Shown piece after piece: positions 53,998 to 63,542 of a stretch of 64,000 nucleotides of DNA. The notes below the pieces were generated by a model. That model ran no database searches and had not been told where the DNA came from. It worked only from the letters and a program-made list of their open reading frames with translations. How positions within the stretch are numbered: position 1 is the stretch's first letter; each line of letters opens with the position of its first letter. The stretch is from Paraburkholderia sp. PGU19 (GTDB lineage: Bacteria > Pseudomonadota > Gammaproteobacteria > Burkholderiales > Burkholderiaceae): assembly GCF_013426915.1 (NCBI RefSeq), contig NZ_AP023179.1, positions 2,480,001 to 2,544,000 of the forward strand, in the 5' to 3' direction. The translations under genes were made by a program, and so were the position numbers.

Positions 53998-54589
53998 CGT
54001 CGCCCCTGTGCGGGGCGGCACCTACTTTTCTTTGCCGCCGCAAAGAAAAGTAGGCGAAAGAAAGCGGCTAACACCGCCAGTTCTTGTGTTTGCCTGAGGG
54101 CCCCCAAAGGTTCCTACGCTTCACACGGCAACCACGTGACTCATGCTTGTTGCCGGCGCTCTAATTGAGCGCCTCACCCGCTTCATGCGCCCGCGTCGCC
54201 ACACGCCGCGCCAGATAGTCTCCCGCCGCCAAGGTGGCAAACTGTGTGTAGGCCGTAGTACTGCACACGCCTCACCCCGAACCGAGAGCGCACGCGCACC
54301 ACCCTGTAAGAGCGCCAAGCTATACGACGCGACAACCTACACACAGTTTGCCACCTGGGCGGCACATACCAGTCGCTGCCGCTCCCACATGCACGGGTAA
54401 TCGAAGCGGGTGATGCGTTTATTCAAAGCGTTGGCAACGAACGTGAACAGGGGCGTTGCCGCGTGAGGCGTAAGACCCTTTGGGGGCCCTCAGGCAAAAA
54501 CAGAAGCTGGCGGTGTGAGCCGCTTTCTTTTGCCTACTTTTCTTTGCGGCGGCAAAGAAAAGTAGGTGCCGCCCCGCACAGGGGCGACG
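53998..54589 (-). repeat. Palindromic intergenic element, copy 4 (core reversed)
   Basis: A 592-bp near-palindrome between kdpC and kdpD. Arms 53998-54079 and 54508-54589; inner inverted repeat 54225-54248 and 54340-54363 (one mismatch). Core orientation is as in copy 2. A truncated extra arm unit (GTCGCCCCTGTGC) lies in the left flank near 53940, like the one beside the collapsed copy at 63 kb. The TCTGCGACGC flank word is present on both sides (53843, 54683 region). Confidence 0.9.
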
Positions 54590-54765
54590 CCTGAAGCAAG
54601 CTAACAAAACGCGGATGCCAGCGCCAGCGCAAGAGCAACAAAACCAAACCGGATGCCAGCGAAAACCGAAGCAAAACAACCCAGCGTCGCAGACAGAAAA
54701 AACCCAAAAAAAGCCCGGGGTCAACGCCATCACCAAAAAAAACGTCGCCCCGGGAAGGTCACAAC

Positions 54766-55347
54766 TCACCCACGCTGCGCGTCATCCAGCGCAAGATTCA
54801 GCTCAAGCACATTAACCCGCGCCTCGCCAAACAACCCAAACTGCCGCCCACGCGTATAGCGATCAACAAGAGCAGCCACATCATTGGCATTCATCTTCCG
54901 CGCAGCGGCAACGCGCTCAACCTGAAAAGCCGCCGCCGCAGGCGAAATCTCCGGATCGAGACCGCTACCCGAAGAAGTCACGAGATCAACAGGAACAGCC
55001 GTGTCAGCAGGCATATGCCCAGCGGCCTTCAGAGCATCGATACGACCTTTAACCTCATCGGCAAGAGCCGGATTAATCGGCCCGAGATTCGAGCCACTCG
55101 ACCCCTGCGCGTTATACGGCATCGGCGTCGTCGCCGACAAACGTCCCCAGAAGTACTGCGGCGCATCGAACTGCTGCCCGATCAGCCGCGACCCGACCAC
55201 CTTGCCGTCCTTCTCGATCATGCTGCCATTGGCCTGATCGTGAAAAACAGCCTGGCCGAACGCCGTCATCACGGCAGGATACGCAAGCCCGGTCACAGCC
55301 GTCAGCACGGCAAAGATAACCACCATCGGGCGAAAAAGCGATTTCAT
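54766..55347 (-). CDS. kdpC: Potassium-transporting ATPase subunit C
   Basis: A 193-residue subunit with one N-terminal membrane helix (residues ~8-28) and a periplasmic domain containing [36 protein letters not shown] and NVLELNLAL. It stabilises the KdpAB complex. It lies 47 bp after kdpB and is followed by a repeat element instead of kdpD. Confidence 0.95.
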   Translation of the reverse strand: MKSLFRPMVVIFAVLTAVTGLAYPAVMTAFGQAVFHDQANGSMIEKDGKVVGSRLIGQQFDAPQYFWGRLSATTPMPYNAQGSSGSNLGPINPALADEVKGRIDALKAAGHMPADTAVPVDLVTSSGSGLDPEISPAAAAFQVERVAAARKMNANDVAALVDRYTRGRQFGLFGEARVNVLELNLALDDAQRG

Positions 55348-55394
55348 GATTCAGATTCCTTTTTATCTGGCGATAGCCGTGAACGTCACAGCCA

Positions 55395-57479
55395 TCAAAC
55401 CCAACCGCACGCGGCCAGCACCATGTCGATCAGCTTGATGAACGGGAACGGCAGCAGAATCCCGCCCAACCCGTAGACCAGCAAATTACGACGCAGCAGC
55501 GAGGCAGCACCGAGCGGCCGATACGTCACACCCTTCAGCGCGAGCGGGATCAGCGCCACGATGATCAGCGCATTGAAGATCACCGCCGACAAAATCGCCG
55601 ACGACGGCGAGCTCAGATGCATCACATCGAGCACGCGCAGCTGCGGATACGTGGTCGCGAACGCGGCCGGAATGATCGCGAAATACTTGGCGACGTCATT
55701 CGCAATCGAGAACGTCGTCAACGATCCGCGCGTCATCAGCATCTGCTTGCCGATCTCGACGATCTCGATCAGCTTGGTCGGATTCGAATCGAGATCGACC
55801 ATGTTGCCCGCTTCCTTCGCGGCCTGCGTGCCCGTGTTCATCGCGACCGCAACGTCAGCCTGCGCGAGCGCGGGCGCATCGTTGGTGCCGTCGCCCGTCA
55901 TCGCGACGAGCCGGCCTTCCGCCTGGTGCGCGCGGATCGTCGCGAGCTTCGTTTCCGGCGTGGCTTCCGCGAGGAAGTCGTCGACGCCCGCTTCCGCTGC
56001 AATGGCGGCCGCCGTCAGACGGTTGTCGCCCGTCACCATCACGGTCTTGATGCCCATCTTGCGCAGTTCGGCAAAGCGCTCCTTGATGCCGCCCTTCACC
56101 ACGTCCTTCAACTCGATCACGCCAAGCACGCGCGCAATACCCGTGCCCTTCTCCGCCACCACGAGCGGCGTGCTGCCGCGCCGCGCGACTTCCGAGACGG
56201 CAGCCGTCGCTTCGGTCGGGAAGTGGCCACCGTGCGCTTCGACGTAGTGCTTCACCGCATCGGCCGCGCCCTTGCGGATTTCGCGGTCTTGCAGATCGAC
56301 GCCGCTCATGCGCGTCTGCGCACTGAACGCGAGAAACACGGGATGCAGCGTGGCCATGTCGCGCTGACGGATATTGAAGCGCTGCTTCGCCAGCACCACG
56401 ATACTGCGGCCTTCAGGCGTTTCATCCGACAGCGACGACAGTTGCGCGGCATCCGCGAGCGTTTCTTCCGCGATGCCCGCAACCGGAATGAACGCCGATG
56501 CCTGGCGGTTGCCGAGCGTGATCGTGCCCGTCTTGTCGAGCAGCAGCACGTCGACGTCACCTGCCGCTTCGACAGCGCGGCCCGACGTCGCGATCACGTT
56601 TGCCTGCATCATGCGGCTCATGCCCGCCACGCCGATCGCGGACAACAGGCCGCCGATCGTTGTCGGAATCAGGCACACGAGCAGCGCGACGAGCGCCGTG
56701 ATCGTCACCACATGGCCCGCCTTCGCGGCTTCGACGGAGAACATCGAGAACGGCAACAGCGTCGCGGTGGCGAGCAGCAGCACGATGGTCAGCGCGACGA
56801 GCAGAATGGTCAGCGCGATTTCGTTCGGCGTCTTCTGACGCTTCGCGCCTTCGACCATCGCGATCATGCGGTCGAGGAACGCTTCACCTGGATTGGCCGT
56901 CACTTTCACGACGATCCAGTCCGACAGCACGCGCGTGCCGCCCGTCACCGACGAGAAGTCGCCGCCCGACTCGCGGATCACAGGCGCCGATTCACCCGTG
57001 ATGGCCGACTCGTCGACGGACGCCACGCCTTCGATCACTTCGCCGTCGGCAGGAATCACATCGCCCGTTTCGACCAGCACGACGTCGCCGCGGCGCAGGT
57101 CCGAGGCCGTCATGATGCGGATCGGCGACTTCGGATGCGGCTCGTTGAGCTTCTTGGCCATCACGTCTTTCTTCGCGCTGCGCAGCGAGGCTGCCTGCGC
57201 TTTCGAGCGCCCTTCGGCGAGCGCTTCAGCGAAGTTCGCGAACAGCACCGTGAACCACAGCCACAGCGACACCGCGAGAATGAAGCCCGCGGGCGCCTCG
57301 GCCTGGCCCAGCAGCGCGGCGACCCAGAGGATCGTCGTCAGGATGCTGCCGACGTACACGCAGAACATCACCGGGTTGCGGAACTGCGTGTGCGGCTTGA
57401 GTTTCTTGAACGAGTCCACGATCGCCGGGCGCACGAGCGCCGGATCGAACATGGACCGGGTAGCGGAATGGTCAGTCAT
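55395..57479 (-). CDS. kdpB: Potassium-transporting ATPase subunit B (catalytic)
   Basis: A 694-residue P-type ATPase. The phosphorylation site [11 protein letters not shown], the TGES actuator loop ([10 protein letters not shown]) and the hinge [21 protein letters not shown] are all intact. It hydrolyses ATP to drive potassium through KdpA. Length and order (A-B-C) are standard. It follows kdpA by 96 bp. Confidence 0.96.
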   Translation of the reverse strand: MTDHSATRSMFDPALVRPAIVDSFKKLKPHTQFRNPVMFCVYVGSILTTILWVAALLGQAEAPAGFILAVSLWLWFTVLFANFAEALAEGRSKAQAASLRSAKKDVMAKKLNEPHPKSPIRIMTASDLRRGDVVLVETGDVIPADGEVIEGVASVDESAITGESAPVIRESGGDFSSVTGGTRVLSDWIVVKVTANPGEAFLDRMIAMVEGAKRQKTPNEIALTILLVALTIVLLLATATLLPFSMFSVEAAKAGHVVTITALVALLVCLIPTTIGGLLSAIGVAGMSRMMQANVIATSGRAVEAAGDVDVLLLDKTGTITLGNRQASAFIPVAGIAEETLADAAQLSSLSDETPEGRSIVVLAKQRFNIRQRDMATLHPVFLAFSAQTRMSGVDLQDREIRKGAADAVKHYVEAHGGHFPTEATAAVSEVARRGSTPLVVAEKGTGIARVLGVIELKDVVKGGIKERFAELRKMGIKTVMVTGDNRLTAAAIAAEAGVDDFLAEATPETKLATIRAHQAEGRLVAMTGDGTNDAPALAQADVAVAMNTGTQAAKEAGNMVDLDSNPTKLIEIVEIGKQMLMTRGSLTTFSIANDVAKYFAIIPAAFATTYPQLRVLDVMHLSSPSSAILSAVIFNALIIVALIPLALKGVTYRPLGAASLLRRNLLVYGLGGILLPFPFIKLIDMVLAACGWV

Positions 57480-57575
57480 TTCTTCCTCTAATTGCTTCGC
57501 CGATTTGTTGCGCTTGCTTCTTGAGCCTGCTTCCTAAGCCTGCTTTTTGCGCTTTTGTGCGGCATATGCAGTCCG

Positions 57576-59384
57576 TTAGTGGCCCGCCGACATCATCATC
57601 AGATGTTCGACACCCGGGCCGAGCGCGAGCGCGGGCACATACGTGAGCGCGCCGACCAGCAGCACCGTGCCGAGCAGCAGCACGACGAACAGCGGTCCAT
57701 GCGTCGGCAGCGTGCCGCCCGTCACCGCGATACGCTTCTTCGCGGCCAGCGAGCCGGCAATCGCGAGCACCGGGACGATCGTGCCGAAGCGGCCGAACCA
57801 CATTGCGATCGCCGTGAGCCAGTTGTAGAACGGCGTGCTCACCGTGAGACCCGCGAACGCGCTGCCGTTGTTATTCGCGGCCGAACTGAACGCGTAGAGA
57901 ATCTCGGAGAAGCCATGCGCGCCAGGGTTGGCGATGCCCGCCTTGCCCGCGTCGGTGAGCACGGCAATCGACGTCGCGACGAGCACAAGCAGCGGCGTGA
58001 GCAGCACGACGATCGACACCATCTTCATCTCGTACGCTTCGATCTTCTTGCCGACGTATTCAGGCGTGCGGCCGATCATCAGCCCCGCGACGAACACCGC
58101 AAGCAACGCGAACACCAGCATCCCGTACAGACCCGAACCCACGCCGCCGAAGATCACTTCGCCGAGTTGCATCAGGAGCATCGGCACGAGGCCGCCAAGC
58201 GGCGTCAGCGAGTCGTGGGTGTTGACCACGGCGCCGCATGAAGCCGCCGTCGTCGCAACCGTGAAGATGCCCGACTGCGCGATGCCGAAGCGCGTTTCCT
58301 TGCCTTCCATGTTGCCGCCCGGCTGCAGCGCGCTCGCCGACTGATCGACATGCAGCGACGTGAAGAGCGGATTGCCGCCCTGCTCCGCGCTGATCTCGCC
58401 TGCGATGCACACGGCGAATGCGATCGTCATCACCGCGAGCACGGCCACGCCTTGCCGGCGGTCGCCGATCATGCGGCCGAACACGAGACACAGCGCGGCA
58501 GGGATGATCAGGATCGAGAAGATCTGCACGAAGTTCGAGAACGGCGTCGGATTCTCGTACGGATGCGCGGAGTTGCCGTTGAAGAAGCCGCCGCCGTTCG
58601 TGCCGAGCATCTTGATCGCTTCCTGCGTGGCGACGGGGCCCATCGCGATGGTCTGCGTCTTGACAGGCGTATCGACCATCACCGGGTTGCCCTTCGCGTC
58701 TTTCACCGGGTTGCCCTGGGCATCCGTTTTCGGGGCGGAGTACGTGGTGGTCTGCAGCGTCGGCACGTCCTCGTACGACTTGAAGTTCTGGATTACGCCC
58801 TGGCTCATCAGGAGCGCTGCGATGATCGCAGACATCGGCAGCAGCACATAGAGCGTCACGCGCGTGATGTCGACCCAGAAGTTGCCGATGGTCTTCGCAG
58901 TGTGGCGCGCGAAGCCGCGTACCAGCGCGATCACGACGACGATGCCCGTCGCCGCCGACAGGAAGTTCTGCACCGTGAAGCCGAGCATCTGCGTCAGATA
59001 GCCGACCGTCTGTTCCGGCGTGTAGTCCTGCCAGTTCGTGTTGGTGACGAAGCTGATGGCCGTGTTGAAGGCGCCATCGACGGTCATCGCGCCGAATTGC
59101 TGCGGGTTGCCGGGCAGCCAGCCTTGCACGCGCAACAGCACGTAAAGGAACACGACGCCCAGCAGGTTGAACGCGATCGTCGCGATCGCGTAGTGTTTCC
59201 AGCCCATCTCCTGCTCAGGGTCGACGCCCGCGAGACGGTACAGCAGACGCTCGACAGGTCCACCCAGTTTGACGACGCGCGAGGTGCCATCCATCACGCG
59301 CGACAGATAGCGCGAGACGGGCACGGCGGCCGCGAGCAGCACGACGATGAATAGCGCCGGCTGCAAGACATTGTTGAGGTTCAT
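57576..59384 (-). CDS. kdpA: Potassium-transporting ATPase subunit A (channel-like)
   Basis: A 602-residue channel-like potassium subunit with about ten helices. Four selectivity-filter-like regions are visible (including AISFVTNTNWQDY, GGGFFNGNSAHPYENPTPF, ATTAASCGAV and SSAANNNGSAF). Its start overlaps the kdpF stop (ATGA), so translation is coupled. Confidence 0.96.
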   Translation of the reverse strand: MNLNNVLQPALFIVVLLAAAVPVSRYLSRVMDGTSRVVKLGGPVERLLYRLAGVDPEQEMGWKHYAIATIAFNLLGVVFLYVLLRVQGWLPGNPQQFGAMTVDGAFNTAISFVTNTNWQDYTPEQTVGYLTQMLGFTVQNFLSAATGIVVVIALVRGFARHTAKTIGNFWVDITRVTLYVLLPMSAIIAALLMSQGVIQNFKSYEDVPTLQTTTYSAPKTDAQGNPVKDAKGNPVMVDTPVKTQTIAMGPVATQEAIKMLGTNGGGFFNGNSAHPYENPTPFSNFVQIFSILIIPAALCLVFGRMIGDRRQGVAVLAVMTIAFAVCIAGEISAEQGGNPLFTSLHVDQSASALQPGGNMEGKETRFGIAQSGIFTVATTAASCGAVVNTHDSLTPLGGLVPMLLMQLGEVIFGGVGSGLYGMLVFALLAVFVAGLMIGRTPEYVGKKIEAYEMKMVSIVVLLTPLLVLVATSIAVLTDAGKAGIANPGAHGFSEILYAFSSAANNNGSAFAGLTVSTPFYNWLTAIAMWFGRFGTIVPVLAIAGSLAAKKRIAVTGGTLPTHGPLFVVLLLGTVLLVGALTYVPALALGPGVEHLMMMSAGH

Positions 59385-59473
59385 TCAATGTCCTCCGCGC
59401 GCAGCAGCGCATAGACGAGATAAGCAAACAGCAGCGCGGTTGCCGCGCCCGAAAGCCAGAGGATCCAGTTCAT
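59381..59473 (-). CDS. kdpF: Potassium-transporting ATPase subunit F
   Basis: A 30-residue single-helix peptide (starts MNWILWLSGAATALLFAY, ends ALLRAEDIE) that stabilises the KdpABC complex. Start and stop overlap the neighbouring genes by ATGA on both sides. Confidence 0.9.
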   Translation of the reverse strand: MNWILWLSGAATALLFAYLVYALLRAEDIE

Positions 59474-59583
59474 GAGCGCGCTCCCTGACCACGGCCGTAG
59501 CGCGTCAACTTCTCGCATCCGGCGATCAACCCAAAGGTCAGCGCAGCAAAAAGCGCGATGCCCCCGACGTACAGCACATCCAT
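59470..59583 (-). CDS. 37-residue membrane peptide upstream of kdpF
   Basis: An ATG at 59583 behind a GGAG ribosome site (spacing 8) opens a 37-codon frame: MDVLYVGGIALFAALTFGL then IAGCEKLTRYGRGQGARS. It has one hydrophobic helix and a basic tail, and its TGA overlaps the kdpF ATG. A similar small gene is often present before kdpF in Burkholderia and Pseudomonas. It is likely an extra small Kdp subunit or regulator; function is inferred from position only. Confidence 0.7.
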   Translation of the reverse strand: MDVLYVGGIALFAALTFGLIAGCEKLTRYGRGQGARS

Positions 59584-59623
59584 TTGATGTTCTCCATTTG
59601 TTTGGCGATGGATGGTCGCAACG

Positions 59624-59653
59624 TTATGCCGATCGGCGTAAAGGGCAGGTCAA
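59624..59653 (-). promoter_or_regulatory. Candidate kdp promoter
   Basis: On the minus strand TTGACC (59653-59648) and GCATAA (59629-59624) are separated by 18 bp, 41 bp before the first small gene. Confidence 0.4.
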
Positions 59654-59667
59654 AGATGGGAGGGGGC

Positions 59668-59686
59668 GTGTAAAAAAGGTGTAAAC
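59668..59686 (-). promoter_or_regulatory. KdpE-binding-like site
   Basis: GTTTACACCTTTTTTACAC (minus strand), 15 bp upstream of the -35. It closely matches the E. coli KdpE site of the kdp promoter (TTTATACTTTTTTTACA), including the long T run and the following C-rich stretch. It supports KdpD/E control of kdpFABC. Confidence 0.65.
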
Positions 59687-59690
59687 GGAA

Positions 59691-59723
59691 AAGGCCGCTT
59701 CACGTCGCGCGTGAAGCGGCCTT
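59691..59723 (-). terminator. Terminator after the second quinone oxidoreductase
   Basis: Perfect 14-bp stem (59691-59704 with 59710-59723), 5-nt loop, followed on the minus strand by TTCC; 22 bp after the stop at 59745. It also insulates the kdp promoter. Confidence 0.75.
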
Positions 59724-59744
59724 CGTCGTTGCGGCGAGCGTTGC

Positions 59745-60719
59745 TTACGGCAGCAGAACCGTCGACCCCGTCGTCCTGCGCGCCTCCAGATCCGCATGCG
59801 CCTTACCCACGTCGGCGAGCGCATAGCGCTGATTGATGCTCGTCTTCACCTTGCCCGACGCAATCACGTCGAACAGTTCGGCCGACATCGCGTCGTAGTC
59901 GCTGCGCTTGCCCATATACGTAAAGAGCGTCGGCCGCGTAAAGAACAGCGAGCCGCGTCCGGCGAATTCCGACGAATCGATGGGCGGCAGCGGGCCCGAT
60001 GCATTGCCGAAGCTCACGAACATGCCGAGCGGCGCCAGGCAATCGAGCGACGCCGTAAACGTGTCCTTGCCGATCGAGTCGTACACGACGGGCACGCCGG
60101 CGCCGTTCGTGATCTCGCGCACGCGCTTCGTGAAGTTCTCGCGCGTGTAGACGATAGGATGGTCGCAGCCGTGCGCCTTCGCGATCTCCGCCTTCTCGTC
60201 GGAACCGACCGTGCCGATCACCGTGGCGCCCAGCGCCTTCGCCCACTGGCACACGAGCAGCCCGACGCCGCCCGCGGCCGCCTGGATCAGGATCGTGTCG
60301 CCCTGCTTCACGCGATACGTGCGGCGCAGCAGGTATTGCGCGGTCAGCCCTTGCAGCATGACGGAAGCGGCTTGTTCGTAGTCGATCGCATCGGGCAGTT
60401 TCACGACCTGCGCAGCGGGCAGCACACGCTCTTGCGCGTACGCGCCCGGTGGCCGCGCGACGTAGGCGACGCGGTCGCCCGCCTTCAGGTCCGTCACGCC
60501 GGCGCCGACGGCGATCACCTCGCCCGCCGCCTCCATCCCGAGGCCGCCCGGCAACGGCAGCGGATACAGCCCCGTGCGGAAATACACGTCGATATAGTTC
60601 AGGCCGACGGCATGCTGTTTGATGCGGATTTCGCCGTTGCCCGGCTCGCCCACTTCGACGTCGACCCACTTCATCACTTCCGGGCCGCCTGTCTTGTCGA
60701 ATCGAATTGCCTTGGTCAT
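59745..60719 (-). CDS. NADPH:quinone oxidoreductase (QOR family)
   Basis: A 324-residue zinc-independent medium-chain reductase. GroES-like N-terminal domain (KQHAVGLNYIDVYFRTGLYPLPLPGGLGMEAAG), then a Rossmann domain with QAAAGGVGLLVCQWAKALGA at about residues 145-164. It closely matches the E. coli QorA pattern. Substrate is a quinone by family. The ATG at 60719 was chosen over the longer frame. It is a different paralogue from the gene at 17800. Confidence 0.88.
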   Translation of the reverse strand: MTKAIRFDKTGGPEVMKWVDVEVGEPGNGEIRIKQHAVGLNYIDVYFRTGLYPLPLPGGLGMEAAGEVIAVGAGVTDLKAGDRVAYVARPPGAYAQERVLPAAQVVKLPDAIDYEQAASVMLQGLTAQYLLRRTYRVKQGDTILIQAAAGGVGLLVCQWAKALGATVIGTVGSDEKAEIAKAHGCDHPIVYTRENFTKRVREITNGAGVPVVYDSIGKDTFTASLDCLAPLGMFVSFGNASGPLPPIDSSEFAGRGSLFFTRPTLFTYMGKRSDYDAMSAELFDVIASGKVKTSINQRYALADVGKAHADLEARRTTGSTVLLP

Positions 60720-60778
60720 GTCGTCTCCAGATTGATTCGTTGCCTGGTTCGTTGCGCGGTGGAAAGCCGCCGACGTCG

Positions 60779-61168
60779 TCAAACCTGATGCGTGAGGCGC
60801 AGCGTCAGCACGTCGAGGATCATTCGCGCCGTCGAGATGTTGGTCGCGCACGGCACGTTGTGGACATCGCACGCGCGCACCAGCGCATTGATGTCCGGCT
60901 CATGCGGCTGCGGCGTCATCGGGTCGCGCAGGAAAATCACCATATCGACATTGCCCTCGGCCAGTTGCGCGCCGATCTGCAGGTCGCCGCCGTGCGGGCC
61001 GGACAGCATCCGCTCGACTTTCAGGCCATGCGCGTCGGTGATGCGCGAGCCCGTCGTGCCCGTCGCGATCAGATCGCAGCGAGCCAGCGTGTCCACGTAC
61101 TCGCCCGCCAGCCTGACGATGTCATCCTTCTTATGATCGTGCGCGATCAGCGCGACGCGTGTTGTCAT
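60779..61168 (-). CDS. mgsA: Methylglyoxal synthase
   Basis: A 129-residue enzyme converting dihydroxyacetone phosphate to methylglyoxal, a glycolytic bypass. Active-site motifs are intact: [13 protein letters not shown] (phosphate), the catalytic Asp in [10 protein letters not shown] and [15 protein letters not shown]. It lies 59 bp upstream of the quinone oxidoreductase on the same strand. Confidence 0.95.
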   Translation of the reverse strand: MTTRVALIAHDHKKDDIVRLAGEYVDTLARCDLIATGTTGSRITDAHGLKVERMLSGPHGGDLQIGAQLAEGNVDMVIFLRDPMTPQPHEPDINALVRACDVHNVPCATNISTARMILDVLTLRLTHQV

Positions 61169-61228
61169 GTTGTTGCTCCTCTTGTGTTGTCGTTATGGTG
61201 TTTGCGGTGTGCCGCAAAGGGCCGTGCA

Positions 61229-62008
61229 TCAATAGGTGCCGGGATACGAGCCGCCGTCGATCAGCCAGTTCTGCCCGGTGATATAACCCGCGTGCACGCT
61301 GCACAGGAACGCGCAGGCGCGGCCGAACTCGTCGGGCGTGCCGAAGCGGCGCGCGGGAATCGTCGCCATGCGCTGCTTGCGCGCTTCGTCGACGGAGATG
61401 TTCTGCGATTTCGCCGATGCCTCGAACGTCACGGCGATGCGGTCCGTGTCGAACAGGCCCGGCAGCAGGTTGTTGATCGTCACGCCGTCCGGTGCCACCT
61501 TGCGTGCGACGCCCGCGACGAAGCCCGTGAGCCCCGAGCGCGCGCCGTTCGACAGGCCGAGCACATCGATAGGCGCCTTCACCGACGAACTGGTGATATT
61601 CACCACGCGTCCAAAGCCACGCGAGATCATGCCGTCGATGGTCGCGCGGATCAGTTCGATCGGCGTGAGCATGTTCGCTTCGAGCGCGCGAATCCAGTCG
61701 TCGTGCGTGAAGTTGCGGAAGTCACCGGGCGGCGGGCCGCCCGCATTGTTGACGAGAATATCCGGCTGCGGACACGCGGCGAGCGCCGCGGCGCGGCCTT
61801 CGGGCGTGGTGATGTCGCAGGCCACCGCTTTCACGTCGACGCCCGTCTTCGAGCGGATCGCGGCCGCCGTGGCTTCGAGCGTTTCCGCCGTGCGCGCGAC
61901 GATCGTCACGTTCACGCCTTCCGCCGCCAGCGCCTCGGCGCAGCCACGCCCCAGTCCCTTGCTTGCCGCGCACACCAGCGCGGTCTTTCCAGCGATGCCC
62001 AGATCCAT
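61229..62008 (-). CDS. SDR-family protein with atypical catalytic motif
   Basis: A 259-residue Rossmann-fold SDR. The cofactor motif (CAASKGLGRGCAEAL, residues ~12-26) and NNAGGPPPG are present. The usual catalytic YxxxK is not seen: at the expected place after INTSSS-type residues (ITSSSVKAPIDVLGLSNGAR) Tyr is replaced by Leu and Lys by Ala. It may be a divergent SDR branch rather than a recent loss. The ATG at 62008 was chosen. Substrate unknown. Confidence 0.82.
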   Translation of the reverse strand: MDLGIAGKTALVCAASKGLGRGCAEALAAEGVNVTIVARTAETLEATAAAIRSKTGVDVKAVACDITTPEGRAAALAACPQPDILVNNAGGPPPGDFRNFTHDDWIRALEANMLTPIELIRATIDGMISRGFGRVVNITSSSVKAPIDVLGLSNGARSGLTGFVAGVARKVAPDGVTINNLLPGLFDTDRIAVTFEASAKSQNISVDEARKQRMATIPARRFGTPDEFGRACAFLCSVHAGYITGQNWLIDGGSYPGTY

Positions 62009-62282
62009 GTGTATTTTCCTGTTGTCGTGCGCGCAATGAGCGGGACATGCCTGCGCGTTGCGCCCGGGGTGGTCGGTCAACTGTCCCCTGATTCTAGAAG
62101 AATCGACGCGGCGTTGCCGGACGTCGCTGATATACCTTTCATCAGCCTCCCGTCTTTTTGCGCTGGCGTTCCGGTAAACTCGCGCCTATGGCGCCACCGT
62201 TCGCCGCCGCCCGACGCGGGCTGCGCGAGCGCCGCGCCAACCTATCGTCAGCCAGCTCAACTTCGCCGCGAGGCGCCCCGTC

Positions 62283-62933
62283 ATGACTCAGGACAGCCGT
62301 TTTCCCAATCTTTTCATCCTCGATCACCCGCTGATCCAGCACAAGCTGTCGCACATGCGCGACCGCGACACGTCCACGCGGACGTTCCGCGAACTGCTGC
62401 GCGAGATCACGCTGCTGATGGGCTACGAAATCACCCGCAACCTGCCGATGACGACTCGTCGCGTGAGCACGCCGCTCGTCGATATCGACGCGCCTGTGAT
62501 TGCTGGCAAGAAGCTTGCAATCGTGCCCGTGCTGCGCGCGGGTGTTGGCATGTCGGACGGGCTGCTGGAACTGATTCCGTCGGCGCGGGTCGGGCATATT
62601 GGGGTGTATCGCGATGATGATCATCGGCCCGTCGAGTATCTGGTGCGGTTGCCGGATCTCGAGGATCGTATTTTTATTCTTTGTGATCCGATGGTCGCGA
62701 CGGGGTATTCGGCTGTGCATGCTATCGATGTGCTGAAGCGACGCGGTGTCGCGGGGGAGAATATCTCGTTCCTCGCGCTTGTTGCTGCGCCTGAAGGCGT
62801 GCAGGTGTTTCAGGATGCTCATCCTGACGTGAAGCTGTACGTTGCTTCGCTCGATTTGCATCTGAATGAGCATGCTTACATTATTCCTGGGCTTGGGGAT
62901 GCTGGGGATCGGTTGTTCGGGACGAAGAACTAG
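62283..62933 (+). CDS. upp: Uracil phosphoribosyltransferase
   Basis: A 216-residue pyrimidine salvage enzyme making UMP from uracil and PRPP. The PRPP motif [20 protein letters not shown] and the uracil loop ([15 protein letters not shown]) at the C-terminus are complete. Length is typical. The last ~100 codons use more T-ending and rare codons than the rest of the gene. Repeat sequence follows directly. Confidence 0.95.
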   Translation: MTQDSRFPNLFILDHPLIQHKLSHMRDRDTSTRTFRELLREITLLMGYEITRNLPMTTRRVSTPLVDIDAPVIAGKKLAIVPVLRAGVGMSDGLLELIPSARVGHIGVYRDDDHRPVEYLVRLPDLEDRIFILCDPMVATGYSAVHAIDVLKRRGVAGENISFLALVAAPEGVQVFQDAHPDVKLYVASLDLHLNEHAYIIPGLGDAGDRLFGTKN

Positions 62934-63542
62934 TTTTTTGCCCTTCGGGCCGTTCTTGGGTTTGCCGTGGCGTTCGCGGTTTGACTTCGTGGCGTGGCCG
63001 GTTTGTTTTGCTTGTGCTTGCGCTGGCATCCGCGTTTCGTTATCTGGCTTCATGCGTCGCCCCTGTGCATTTGCCTTTCGCTGGCATCCGCGATTCGTTA
63101 GCGTGCTTCACGCGTCGCCCCTGTGCGGGGCGACGCGTGAAGCACGAAGGCATAGCGCGGATGCCAGCGCAAAGGCCCAAAAAACCAAACCGGATGCCAG
63201 CGCAAAGCCGAAGCAAACCACCCAGCGTCGCAGACAAAACCAAAAACCAAAACCAAACCCCATGGCCCCTGCGGCCACCCCCTCCCATGATAAAATCTCG
63301 GTCTGCCCACCGAACGGGCGGCACACCCACCACCGGCATTGCGATGGCCGATTCCGTCGATCTTAAGACGTTTGCGCGGCGTCCTTCCCGGCACACCACC
63401 GCCGAACAGGCGCGCAAGCCACAGCATTCCAGGGTGCGACCAGACTGACATCGGGGCGCGAGCGCACATCCGCCACGCCCGACAAACGCAACGACAATTG
63501 CACAATGCGTGCGCCCCGCTGGCGCGCGCGACGGAGAAAGGT
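62934..63542. repeat. Collapsed palindromic element (copy 5) and flanks
   Basis: 609 bp without a gene. At 63105-63143 a 17-bp perfect stem with a TGTGC loop joins the left edge and the right edge of the palindromic element (GCTTCACGCGTCGCCCC and its complement). The arms' hairpin, the inner repeat and the core are missing. A truncated arm unit lies at about 63055-63070, and GCGGATGCCAGCGC units follow at 63158 and 63191, with GCGTCGCAGAC near 63224. The rest to the YebC gene is unique, and its promoter was not identified. Confidence 0.8.

Noticed and set aside
37578..54318. 65-codon frames in the palindromic elements as genes
   Set aside because: They lie within a structured repeat, use TTG starts, and one copy is broken; listed only as a finding.
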